A stretch of DNA of 8,181 nt from Caryophanales bacterium (lineage in GTDB: Bacteria > Bacillota_I > Bacilli_A > RFN20 > CAG-826). The stretch is taken from NCBI GenBank assembly GCA_022781015.1, contig JALEUF010000155.1, forward strand, positions 1-8,181. The letters run 5' to 3'. The notes beneath the pieces are model-generated. The model did no database searches, had not been told where the DNA came from, and was given only the letters and a program-made list of their open reading frames with translations. Shown piece by piece: positions 1-6,365 of the stretch (the stretch's first letter is position 1; each line of letters opens with the position of its first letter). The position numbers and the translations under genes were made by a program.

Positions 1-76
1 ATTATATGAACTAGAAGGCGAAAAGAATGCGATGGTTCCTTGTTCATATTTATTAAATCTAAGCGATTCTCATTAA
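1..76 (+). CDS. 3' end of an unidentified gene (24 codons visible)
   Basis: A frame open from the left edge (first full codon at base 2) ends in TAA at 74-76 and encodes LYELEGEKNAMVPCSYLLNL followed by SDSH. A plus-strand intrinsic terminator starts 23 bases after the stop, which supports a real gene end. The fragment has mixed residues and no low-complexity bias. It is too short to assign a family and I do not recognise it. The missing 5' part lies outside the window. Confidence 0.5.
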   Translation, partial: LYELEGEKNAMVPCSYLLNLSDSH

Positions 77-99
77 TTTAGTTTACCCATGTATTAATT

Positions 100-134
100 A
101 GAAGGGAAATCAATATGGTATCCCTTCTTTTTTA
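100..134 (+). terminator. Rho-independent terminator of the left-edge gene
   Basis: AGAAGGGA (100-107) pairs perfectly with TCCCTTCT (121-128) around a 13-base loop, followed at once by a run of T to about 133. Placement 24 bases after the TAA and the T-tract give a plus-strand direction. Confidence 0.85.
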
Positions 135-151
135 TTGTCCACTTTGGCATA

Positions 152-223
152 ATTTCATAGATTGCACTTAATAATGAAATCAATTACTCCTACGCTTATT
201 TTAAATAGTAAGATTTTCTTACT
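152..223 (+). promoter_or_regulatory. Inverted repeats in the leader of the AbrB-like gene (possible operators)
   Basis: Two inverted repeats lie between the terminator and the AbrB-like reading frame. ATTTCAT (152-158) faces ATGAAAT (174-180). AGTAAGA (207-213) faces TCTTACT (217-223) across three T's. The second ends a few bases before a purine-rich AAGAGG (227-232) that could be the ribosome binding site. Antitoxins with this fold usually repress their own promoter through inverted repeats, so an operator role is plausible but inferred. I found no convincing -35/-10 pair. Confidence 0.35.
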
Positions 224-237
224 GATAAGAGGTTAGT

Positions 238-501
238 ATTGATATTGAAATCATTAACGTTTCTTCCAAAGGGCAAGTTGTATTGCCATTAAAAATGAGA
301 AACAAATTAAAAATCAATAGTGGCGACAAACTTTTTATTTACTGTAACGAAGATTCTATTCTTATAAAGAAAAACAAGCTTCCATCTAAAGAAGAATTCG
401 AGAACGGAATAAAAGAAAACATGAAGATTGCTAAAGAATCTAGCCTAACTTAACAAGATATTTTTGATGCGATCAAAGAAATCAGGAACAAGGAAAAATA
501 A
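238..501 (+). pseudogene. AbrB/MazE-type (SpoVT-AbrB) antitoxin-like gene, eroded
   Basis: The frame reads IINVSSKGQVVLPLKMRNKL and continues KINSGDKLFIYCNEDSILIKK. This is the classic swapped-hairpin AbrB/SpoVT domain, with SKGQV..P...R..L.I..GDKL in order. In-frame TAA at 451-453 interrupts it after SLT; the frame then continues QDIFDAIKEIRNKEK to TAA at 499-501, which resembles the usual antitoxin tail. There is no ATG at the expected start. An ATT at 238 follows AAGAGG (227-232) at good spacing, and a stop at 226-228 blocks any longer N-terminus, so an ATG-to-ATT change is likely. The DNA-binding domain itself is intact in about 71 codons, so a rare ATT start could still give a shortened repressor. 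Proteins of this type usually pair with a PIN- or MazF-type toxin immediately downstream. None is recognisable here, so this looks like an orphaned remnant. Family call is firm; loss of function is inferred. Confidence 0.7.
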
Positions 502-631
502 TCAATTGTCGCTGTAAAATAATTCCTTCAATTGTTTTTGGCATGTTTTTTTCTAATAAGTATGCCAAATTGACACATCCAAATTAATTGGGCATGCCAA
601 ATTTCAAGTTTTAGTCGTTAATAAAAAAGAC

Positions 632-659
632 AAAAATAAAAACATCCACATGGGATGTT
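632..659 (-). terminator. Rho-independent terminator of the structured RNA
   Basis: AACATCC (641-647) and GGATGTT (653-659) form a perfect 7-bp stem with a 5-base loop. Read on the minus strand, the stem is followed by TTTATTTTTG (640-631). It sits 5 bases after the closing stem of the folded RNA, so it most simply ends that transcript. Confidence 0.75.
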
Positions 660-800
660 AATATTTGTCAAGCAGGACAGCTTTATATTAAGGAAGCGAC
701 TAAACGTTAGAGGCCATCTATTAGCTTCCACCTGCATCACTGCCCACCATATGGCTATGGTGCGTCGTGGTCGTCAGCTGGATCTCCACCTTTGACAACT
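637..800 (-). ncRNA. Structured non-coding RNA candidate (raiA-like identity is a guess)
   Basis: A GC-richer block in AT-rich intergenic DNA folds compactly. A closing stem pairs TTGTCAA (665-671), AGG (674-676) and CAGCT (678-682) with TTGACAA (792-798), CCT (789-791) and AGCTG (776-780). Inside are two hairpins: GGAAGC (692-697) with GCTTCC (724-729), extended by TAGA/TCTA (708-711/717-720); and a perfect CACCATA (745-751) with TATGGTG (756-762) around TGGC. On the minus strand the closing stem is followed within a few bases by a terminator hairpin and T-tract, giving a transcript of roughly 165-190 nt ending near 632. The neighbouring minus-strand gene remnant lies just upstream. No convincing promoter was found. 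Size, terminator and lack of a translated product suggest a stand-alone structured RNA. I considered 6S, SRP, tmRNA and RNase P RNAs and saw none of their hallmark motifs. The raiA-motif RNA of Bacillota is one candidate, from memory of its size only. Confidence 0.65.
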
Positions 801-827
801 AAATTTTGCCGAAAGTCAAATGCTTTA

Positions 828-1212
828 TCAATTATTATTTTTTATCAAATAGATTGTTACTACCGATTCTCTTTTCTCCCTGCCTTTTTGAATAACTATT
901 TTCATGTATTTTATTCTTTCTTTTTGTTTACCCCTTCTACCAATATATGTACTAAACTTTTTTTCCACTTCTATCTAGTTTTAAAGAATTTTTATCTAGC
1001 AATATTGCAGGTATTGCCTTTATATCTTTAATAGTCAAATGATGGTTTTTATTTGCTATGTGCTCAAAAATAGATTCATATCTTTTATCGTTGTCAAAAT
1101 ATATTTCACTGCCCCTAGCGCTTTTCAATGGAACAGGTAATTTTTTAAGAGCATCAACAATATTCTGATCAAATTCCCTATCCAATTTTCGCATGCAATC
1201 ATAATACCACAC
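828..1212 (-). pseudogene. Frameshifted small protein resembling phage-type nuclease/toxin domains (PBECR-like)
   Basis: A minus-strand frame from GTG (1212) or ATG (1194) runs to TAG at 952-954 and encodes 86 residues. Immediately before that stop lies a run of seven A's (958-964). Dropping one A joins it to a frame that continues FSTYIGRRGKQKERIKYMKI, then VIQKG, and ends ESVVTIYLIKNNN with TGA at 828-830, about 127 residues in all. The joined product has the layout of small nuclease/toxin-type domains: a histidine segment (FEHIANKNHHLTIKDIKAIP), a predicted loop, then two basic beta-strand-like segments ending in a TIYLIK strand. Similarity to PBECR-type (Barnase/EndoU/colicin/RelE-like) domains is from pattern memory and is tentative. 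No good ribosome binding site precedes either start, and the N-terminus may also be lost. Alternatives are transcriptional slippage on A7 or a sequencing error. The structured RNA begins just downstream. Confidence 0.6.
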
Positions 1213-1235
1213 CCATAAAATAGTAATGTGAAATA

Positions 1236-1253
1236 TTTTAATAATTATTAAAA
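1236..1253. repeat. Perfect 18-bp AT palindrome upstream of the frameshifted gene
   Basis: TTTTAATAATTATTAAAA is identical to its reverse complement. It lies between the guaB terminator and the start of the small minus-strand gene, where a promoter or operator would sit. Its all-AT composition makes chance quite possible. Confidence 0.35.
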
Positions 1254-1276
1254 GCCGATTTTATTGCTTGCGAACT

Positions 1277-1301
1277 AAAAAGGACATCCTGATGGATGCC
1301 C
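1277..1301 (-). terminator. Rho-independent terminator of prs-guaB
   Basis: On the minus strand GGGCATCC (1301-1294) pairs with GGATGTCC (1289-1282), eight pairs with one G-U, around a 4-base loop, followed by TTTTT (1281-1277). It starts about 20 bases after the guaB stop and closes the operon. Confidence 0.9.
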
Positions 1302-1321
1302 TAAATAAGTTAGTTAATTAG

Positions 1322-2791
1322 TTAGTCGCACTTAGAGTAATTAGGTGCCTCAACCGTAATATTTACATCATGAGGATGGCTTTCTTTTAATCCAGCATTT
1401 GTAATACGGATAAAATGAGCATTATTCCTAAGGGCTTCTAAATCCTTCGCCCCGCAATAACCCATGCCACTTCTAATCCCACCACATAATTGATATATGG
1501 TATCGGCAAGTGGACCCTTAAAGGCAACCCTGCCTTCAATTCCTTCTGGGACTAATTTCCTTGCAGAAGTCGATTCACTTTGGAAATAACGGTCAGCAGA
1601 GCCGCGTTTCATAGCAGCTAGGCTACCCATTCCTACATAGGATTTGAATCTTCTGCCTTGATAAATAATTTCTTCACCAGGAGATTCAATAGTTCCTGCT
1701 AGTAATGATCCAAGCATGACGCTATCCGCACCAATTGCCAAGGCCTTAACTATGTCACCACTATATTTAATCCCACCATCAGCAATGACGCAAATCCCTT
1801 TATCACGGCAATAGGAACTAACTTCATCAACCGCGCTAGCTTGAGGAGAGCCAACCCCGCTAACAACTCTAGTCGTACAAATTGAACCTGGACCAATGCC
1901 AACTTTAACAGCACTTGCCCCTGCTTCGATTAAGTCTTTCGCAGCTTCTTTTGTAACAATATTACCGGCAATTAAAGGTAATGATGGATAACAGGAATGT
2001 ATTTGCCTTACCATTTCGATGATATTCTTGCTATGTCCATGTGCACTATCAATGGTAAGGACGTCGACATCTGCCTCAACAAGAGCCTTTACTCTTTCTA
2101 AAGTAGAGGAGCCAACTCCAACCGCAGCCCCACAAAGAAGCCTGCCCTTATTATCTTTAGCAGCATTTGGATAATCTTTTTTCTTATCGATATCTTTAGA
2201 AGTAATTAAACCTACTAAAACGCCTTCGTTATTGACGATAGGAAGCTTTTCGATACGGTTCTTCCATAATATTTCCTGGGCTTCTTCTAGGCTTATCCCT
2301 TCTTTTCCGGTAACAAGGTTATCTTTGCTCATAATCTTGCTTACTGGAGTATTGTCTAGTTTTATATATCTAATATCACGGTTAGTGACAATCCCGATAA
2401 GGCGATTAGAAGAATCAACAACCGGAAGTCCGGAGATAGAATAATGATGCAATAAAGCTTCTGCTTCAAGAACAGTTTGCTCAGGATGCAATGTTATTGG
2501 ATCAATTACCATGCCAGATTCATTTCTTTTGACGAGCTCAACATTTTTCTTTTGCTCTTCAATAGACATGTTTTTATGTATCATCCCGATTCCGCCGCAT
2601 CTAGCTAAGGCAATAGCTAAACTAGATTCGGTAACTGTATCCATTGCAGCACTAACAATCGGGATATTTAATTGGATAGAGGGGGTAAGAAACGTCTTAA
2701 GTGAAACTTCAGAAGGAACTACTTCTGATTTTTCTGGGATAAGAAGAATATCGTCGTAAGTCAAACCTAATCTAATATTATCAAGTTTCAT
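1322..2791 (-). CDS. guaB: Inosine-5'-monophosphate dehydrogenase
   Basis: GuaB oxidises IMP to XMP with NAD+, the committed step to guanine nucleotides in the cytoplasm. The 489-residue length is normal for bacterial IMPDH. The barrel begins GLTYDDILLIPEKSEV. Two CBS domains span about 95-145 and 150-205 (SISGLPVVDSSNRLIGIV and IEKLPIVNNEGVLVGLI). The barrel resumes with LTIDSAHGHS (phosphate and NAD region). The catalytic loop is GIGPGSICTTR with Cys305, the same number as in the E. coli enzyme. Then come VIADGGIKYSGD, the YVGMGS substrate loop (385-390) and the mobile flap EGIEGRVAFKG. The ATG at 2789-2791 is preceded by GAAAGGG at suitable spacing. The gene lies 21 bases after prs with no terminator between, so the two are probably co-transcribed, with a strong terminator after guaB. 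CBS domains in this family bind adenine and guanine nucleotides and set feedback control. Nothing is missing. Confidence 0.98.
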   Translation of the reverse strand: MKLDNIRLGLTYDDILLIPEKSEVVPSEVSLKTFLTPSIQLNIPIVSAAMDTVTESSLAIALARCGGIGMIHKNMSIEEQKKNVELVKRNESGMVIDPITLHPEQTVLEAEALLHHYSISGLPVVDSSNRLIGIVTNRDIRYIKLDNTPVSKIMSKDNLVTGKEGISLEEAQEILWKNRIEKLPIVNNEGVLVGLITSKDIDKKKDYPNAAKDNKGRLLCGAAVGVGSSTLERVKALVEADVDVLTIDSAHGHSKNIIEMVRQIHSCYPSLPLIAGNIVTKEAAKDLIEAGASAVKVGIGPGSICTTRVVSGVGSPQASAVDEVSSYCRDKGICVIADGGIKYSGDIVKALAIGADSVMLGSLLAGTIESPGEEIIYQGRRFKSYVGMGSLAAMKRGSADRYFQSESTSARKLVPEGIEGRVAFKGPLADTIYQLCGGIRSGMGYCGAKDLEALRNNAHFIRITNAGLKESHPHDVNITVEAPNYSKCD

Positions 2792-2812
2792 ATTCGCCCT
2801 TTCTATATGTTA

Positions 2813-3796
2813 TTAATGGTTCAATTTATAATCTTCAGAACCATAGGCAGCATAAACAGCAGACAATGGATTATTATTTACGATTCTATCGATGCATTCC
2901 GCTAACATGGAAGCTAATGAAATCACATGGACAAAATCTAGGCTCTTGAAACGTTCATCTAGCGGAATTGAATCAGTAACGATAACTTCGCTAAATGGAC
3001 CAGATTTGATTAAATCAAAGCAAGGATCGCTAAATACAGGGTGAATTGCAGCAATCTTGACGCTATTTGCCCCACTACCTAGAAGAGCATTCGCCCCGAT
3101 AACCGCGCTTTTGCCAGTATCGATCATGTCATCGATCATGATGCAATCTTTTCCCTTTACTTCACCAATGATATTCATGGCTTCAGGTTCAAGTTTGGAA
3201 TTACGTCTTTTATCAATAATTGCTAATGGAGCGTTTAATTGTTCTGCTAATAATCTAGCACGGGTAACGCCACCATGGTCAGGAGAGACAACAACGACAT
3301 TATTCAAATCTGCTCCACTAGAGATGATAGCCCTTCCTAATAAAGGTACGGCAGTCAAATCATCGACTAAGCAGGAGAAGAATCCTTGGATTTGGGCAGC
3401 ATGGAGATTAACAGTAACTACACGGTCTACTCCAGCAGTAGTAAGCAAATGGGCAACTAGGGCAGCTGTTATTGGCTGTCTTGGCTTAGCTTTCCTATCT
3501 TGTCTAGCATAGCCAAAATAAGGAATTATAAGATTGATTTCTCTAGCACTGCTTCTACGTAAAGCATCAATAAAGATAAGGGTCTCCATAAGGTTTTCAT
3601 TAACCGGAGCACATGTTGATTGGATGATGAATACGTCCTTGCCACGGACTGTCTCGACTGGTTCGACAATTATTTCGCCAGAAGGAAAATGACGGATGCT
3701 CCTTGAGCCAAGTTCGACACCTAGCTTCTTTGCAATAGAAGCAGCCAAGTCTTCGTTAGCGGATAAGGAGAATAGAATTGCATTGTTGTCTAGCAT
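2813..3796 (-). CDS. prs: Ribose-phosphate diphosphokinase (PRPP synthetase)
   Basis: Prs transfers pyrophosphate from ATP to ribose 5-phosphate to make PRPP, the shared precursor for purine, pyrimidine, NAD, histidine and tryptophan synthesis and for base salvage. At 327 residues it is slightly longer than the usual 310-320. Visible motifs are PYFGYARQDRKAKPRQPIT (92-110, ATP-binding flexible loop), NLHAAQIQGFF (130-140) with metal ligand His132, SPDHGG (171-176), and the ribose-5-phosphate/PRPP loop IDDMIDTGKSA (221-231). Two positions differ from the common form: the loop ends GKS where GGT or AGT is usual, and FPSGE (37-41) replaces FSDGE. All core acidic and histidine residues remain. 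The ATG is preceded by AAAGGAAG at good spacing. It is first in the prs-guaB operon, with a TATAAT promoter box about 50 bases upstream, and is divergent from hpt. Confidence 0.97.
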   Translation of the reverse strand: MLDNNAILFSLSANEDLAASIAKKLGVELGSRSIRHFPSGEIIVEPVETVRGKDVFIIQSTCAPVNENLMETLIFIDALRRSSAREINLIIPYFGYARQDRKAKPRQPITAALVAHLLTTAGVDRVVTVNLHAAQIQGFFSCLVDDLTAVPLLGRAIISSGADLNNVVVVSPDHGGVTRARLLAEQLNAPLAIIDKRRNSKLEPEAMNIIGEVKGKDCIMIDDMIDTGKSAVIGANALLGSGANSVKIAAIHPVFSDPCFDLIKSGPFSEVIVTDSIPLDERFKSLDFVHVISLASMLAECIDRIVNNNPLSAVYAAYGSEDYKLNH

Positions 3797-3843
3797 GATT
3801 ACTTCCTTTGACCTCGATAGAGGCGATTTACTATATTAGAAGC

Positions 3844-3872
3844 ATTATACAATAGGAGTTTTTATATGTCCT
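3844..3872 (-). promoter_or_regulatory. Sigma-A-type promoter of prs-guaB
   Basis: On the minus strand a perfect -10 TATAAT (3849-3844) lies 17 bases after AGGACA (3872-3867), which keeps the GACA half of the -35 consensus. Transcription would start near 3837, giving a leader of about 40 bases. The leader holds only a small GCCTC/GAGGT hairpin before the ribosome binding site and is too short for a purine riboswitch. Confidence 0.65.
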
Positions 3873-3932
3873 TAAACAAAAGTAATTTTTATAAAGATAG
3901 CGCTTTCTTTCCCTAAATTTGGGCATTTTCAA

Positions 3933-3967
3933 TATAATAATCTAATTCAAATTTTTACTAAGTGGAG
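3933..3967 (+). promoter_or_regulatory. -10 box and ribosome binding site of hpt
   Basis: TATAAT at 3933-3938 lies in the 178-base gap between divergent prs and hpt. No good -35 is visible 16-18 bases upstream, so the promoter may be weak or activator-dependent. GGAG at 3964-3967 is 7 bases before the ATG at 3975. The predicted leader is about 30 bases, with no room for a riboswitch. Confidence 0.5.
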
Positions 3968-3974
3968 AAAAGCG

Positions 3975-4532
3975 ATGAAAGAACTTGTCATGTCTAGAGA
4001 AGAAATAGAAGAAGCCTGCATTAGAATTGGAACTTCTTTAAATGAACGTCTAAAAAATGAAGAAAGACTCCCTGTCTTTATTTGCGTCATGAAGGGTGCG
4101 ATGAATTTTATGAGCGACCTAATCAAGCATATCGAAAGCGATATCTTGGTGGATTATATAAAGATATCTAGCTATGAAGGGGATAAAACTAGCGGACATA
4201 TTACCCTTAAGCAAGATATATCTATTAATCTAGATTCCCGTAGCGTTGTCATCGTTGAAGATATAATCGATACAGGTCTATCGATGAAATACCTTATCGA
4301 CCACATAAAGGAAAAATATAGCCCAAAGCAAATTATAGTAGCTACCTTGTTAGATAAAGCCTGTGAAAGAAAGATTAGAGTCCAAATAGATTATGTTGGA
4401 AAGACTCTTAATGAGAATAAATTCGTCGTTGGATATGGGCTAGATTATAAAGAACTCCACCGCAATAACCCATATATCTATGTCCCTACTAAGGAAGAAG
4501 TAGAGAAAATGGATATAGAAGTTGCTAAATAA
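3975..4532 (+). CDS. hpt: Hypoxanthine (guanine) phosphoribosyltransferase
   Basis: Hpt joins hypoxanthine or guanine to PRPP, giving IMP or GMP plus pyrophosphate; it is the main purine-salvage enzyme. The 185-residue length is typical. Motifs in order are VFICVMKGAMNFMSDL (34-49, pyrophosphate loop), the mobile loop SSYEGDKTSG (65-74), the PRPP loop VEDIIDTGLSM (94-104), LLDKACERK (125-133) and the purine-binding KFVVGYGLDYKELHRNNPYI (149-168). The C-terminal motif favours a 6-oxopurine enzyme of the Hpt/HprT class over adenine or xanthine enzymes. It is transcribed away from prs, so PRPP supply and use sit side by side, and its IMP product feeds GuaB. Its TAA at 4530-4532 abuts the stop of the convergent ATPase-nuclease gene, with no terminator between. 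Exact base preference cannot be read from sequence. Confidence 0.95.
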   Translation: MKELVMSREEIEEACIRIGTSLNERLKNEERLPVFICVMKGAMNFMSDLIKHIESDILVDYIKISSYEGDKTSGHITLKQDISINLDSRSVVIVEDIIDTGLSMKYLIDHIKEKYSPKQIIVATLLDKACERKIRVQIDYVGKTLNENKFVVGYGLDYKELHRNNPYIYVPTKEEVEKMDIEVAK

Positions 4533-6353
4533 TTAAGCGTTATTAGCAAAATTATTCCTAGATTCTAGTTTTACATTCTTGTTAAAGAAGGCTATCCCTA
4601 CTTTAATGATTTTACTTACCCCATCAAGTTTCATCTCTTCATCATACTTTTTCTTTTCGATTTGATCTAATGCCTTCTCGGCTAATTTGTCTAGGCTAGA
4701 TGAATCTTCTCCTTTTTTGAATTCGAATATAAATCCAGGGTTAGACTTATTGATTGGATTAAGGCATATATCAAACCTACCTAATCCAGATTCCCTATTG
4801 GAAGAGATTTTATATCTAGAGCTAGTAATCGCGCATAGCCCAAGCATCATCCCATGATAAAAAGATTCATTAGGAGTATCAAAGCTAGATATAGATTCAA
4901 CCATGAATCTTTCTAATATCTTTTCCAATGAATTAATGTCATTTAGGAAAATTGCCTGTTGAAAGGAAATGGCAATGCTTTCTTTCCCGGTCTTGGAAAG
5001 TATTTCTTTTTCATAAACAAAAGTAATCTCTTTATTTGGGATAGCAACGTCACATATATAATTCCCATCGGTCTGAGGATATATCTTCAACACTTTCAAA
5101 TAACCTGCGACAAGCAAGAAACTATAGATGCTATAAGGGTTTTTATTAATTTCAGGATAGATAACACTTGTATCGATATAGGTAGTAACTTTCTCTCCAA
5201 TTAATAATTTATGAAGGTTTTCTTTTGTTATATCATTGGCAGCTTCTACTATTTCCCCGATGATATCATTACTTCCAGTTGAAAGCCAGAAGGCCTTTGG
5301 AACGCAATTAGATGAAACATAATTTATGACTGACCAAGGATTAAATATTTCATTATTGCCAAATACATATCCATCATACCAAGAGCAAGCCTCTTCGTAT
5401 TTATCTGAATAATTGTAATAGGAAAGGAGTTCTTTTACTTCATCTTTGCTAAATCCAAAATATTCACTATATTCGTTATCTAATATAGAGTTGATCTTTA
5501 AATTATTTAGTCCTGAGAAGATGCTTTCTTTTGCAACCCTAAGTATTCCAGTAAGGAATCCATATGCCAAAGATGGGTTATCCTTTAACCCGCCAGAAAA
5601 GAATCCGCGCATGAAATTAATAATCTTTGGATTTCCTTGCTCTAAAGGAGTGTCATATTCATCGATTATGATGAAGCATTCTTTTTTGTAATGTTTATAT
5701 AGGAATAAAGAAAGCAATTGAAGAGACATTTCTAGATCAATTTCGCTTGCAGTACCTGATGCTATTTTCTTATATTGGCTAATCTCATATTCATTTAGAT
5801 AAGGACTAGTCTCCAATTCGTTATGACGTAAGAATTCTAAAGATATAAGTTTAGAAATCTTAGAAAAAGTATCTTCATAGGATTCACATTTTACATCCTT
5901 AAAAGTAAGAAATATGACTGGATATTGTCCTTGATAAGAAGTATATGGCTTACCGCATTTCCAAATATTCTTATCCTTGAAATATATAGAAGTATCTTCT
6001 TTGCTTTGCTCAAAAAATACACGGAGCATATCCATGTTTAAAGTCTTGCCAAATCTACGTGGACGGGTAAAAAGAGAAACTTGGGGCCTATTATCTAGAA
6101 AGTCCTTAATTAATAAAGTCTTATCGACATAATAATATTCAGTTACGGCTTTTTTAAAATCAGATATCCCGATAGGAAGAGGCTTCTTTTTAGAATTAGA
6201 AGACATATTCTTATCAATAAAATCCTTAGGGACTAACCAACTTCCGTTTTCTTTTTTGGCCCCATCAATCTCCCCGCTTTTGCACATTTGTTGAATTCGA
6301 CGGATAGATATATCTAATCTAGATGCAACTTCTTTACTTTCAAAATAAGTCAT
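4533..6353 (-). CDS. HTH + AAA-ATPase-like + PD-(D/E)XK nuclease-domain protein
   Basis: This 606-residue protein belongs to the AAA-ATPase_like family (formerly DUF1703-type), common in anaerobic gut bacteria and of unknown role. The N-terminus (about 1-46) is a helix-turn-helix of MerR/excisionase type: ESKEVASRLDISIRRIQQMC, then a wing ending GSWLVPKDFI. The ATPase domain starts LPIGISDFKKAV with YYYVDKTLLIKDFL. It has Walker A RPRRFGKTLN (97-106), Walker B CFIIIDEYD (226-234) and GFLTGILRVAKESIFSGLNN (265-284). The C-terminal nuclease core is GRFDICLNP with Asp528, then FIFEFKKG with Glu544 and Lys546, followed by ALDQIEKKKY. All catalytic positions are present, so it looks intact. I start it at the ATG of 6353, because AGAGGAG lies 5 bases upstream. 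An ATG at 6383 has no such site and would add MLEYLYRGVP. Iteron-like repeats in its leader suggest self-regulation by the HTH. It could be a regulator-nuclease, a defence or toxin protein, or a selfish element. Confidence 0.9.
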   Translation of the reverse strand: MTYFESKEVASRLDISIRRIQQMCKSGEIDGAKKENGSWLVPKDFIDKNMSSNSKKKPLPIGISDFKKAVTEYYYVDKTLLIKDFLDNRPQVSLFTRPRRFGKTLNMDMLRVFFEQSKEDTSIYFKDKNIWKCGKPYTSYQGQYPVIFLTFKDVKCESYEDTFSKISKLISLEFLRHNELETSPYLNEYEISQYKKIASGTASEIDLEMSLQLLSLFLYKHYKKECFIIIDEYDTPLEQGNPKIINFMRGFFSGGLKDNPSLAYGFLTGILRVAKESIFSGLNNLKINSILDNEYSEYFGFSKDEVKELLSYYNYSDKYEEACSWYDGYVFGNNEIFNPWSVINYVSSNCVPKAFWLSTGSNDIIGEIVEAANDITKENLHKLLIGEKVTTYIDTSVIYPEINKNPYSIYSFLLVAGYLKVLKIYPQTDGNYICDVAIPNKEITFVYEKEILSKTGKESIAISFQQAIFLNDINSLEKILERFMVESISSFDTPNESFYHGMMLGLCAITSSRYKISSNRESGLGRFDICLNPINKSNPGFIFEFKKGEDSSSLDKLAEKALDQIEKKKYDEEMKLDGVSKIIKVGIAFFNKNVKLESRNNFANNA

Positions 6354-6358
6354 AGGCA

Positions 6359-6365
6359 CTCCTCT
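6359..6365 (-). promoter_or_regulatory. Ribosome binding site that sets the ATPase-nuclease start
   Basis: On the minus strand AGAGGAG (6365-6359) is a near-perfect Shine-Dalgarno, 5 bases before the ATG at 6353. It decides against the longer reading from 6383. Confidence 0.85.

Larger units (their letters stand above)
143..603. repeat. Cluster of TTTGGCAT / ATGCCAAA words flanking the AbrB-like gene
   Basis: TTTGGCAT occurs at 143-150 and 537-544. Its reverse complement occurs within two identical 10-bp copies of ATGCCAAATT at 562-571 and 594-603, the latter inside GGCATGCC. One copy lies upstream of the AbrB-like frame and three within 70 bases downstream. The only other copy I noticed is inside a coding region near 5563. 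They could be protein-binding sites, ends of a decayed small element, or chance. No target-site duplication was seen. Confidence 0.4.

Noticed and set aside
502..636. PIN- or MazF-type toxin after the antitoxin remnant
   Set aside because: All frames are short and interrupted, and none shows the acidic motif of a PIN domain or the MazF pattern.
721..798. Plus-strand coding reading of the structured block (LPPASLPTIWLWCVVVVSWI)
   Set aside because: No start codon with a ribosome binding site; the constraint is better explained by RNA pairing on both sides of the block.
792..1031. Plus-strand 79-residue frame rich in F, Y and L
   Set aside because: It is the complement of the AT-rich minus-strand gene remnant; its hydrophobicity is a composition effect, and it starts inside the RNA candidate's stem.
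3057..3512. Long plus-strand open frame opposite prs
   Set aside because: It is the antisense shadow of a well-conserved enzyme gene and has no ribosome binding site or recognisable protein pattern. The same applies to plus-strand frames opposite guaB, the ATPase-nuclease gene and uraA.
3797..3974. Purine or PRPP riboswitch controlling prs-guaB or hpt
   Set aside because: The predicted leaders are only about 30-40 bases and lack the conserved junction sequences of purine-class aptamers.
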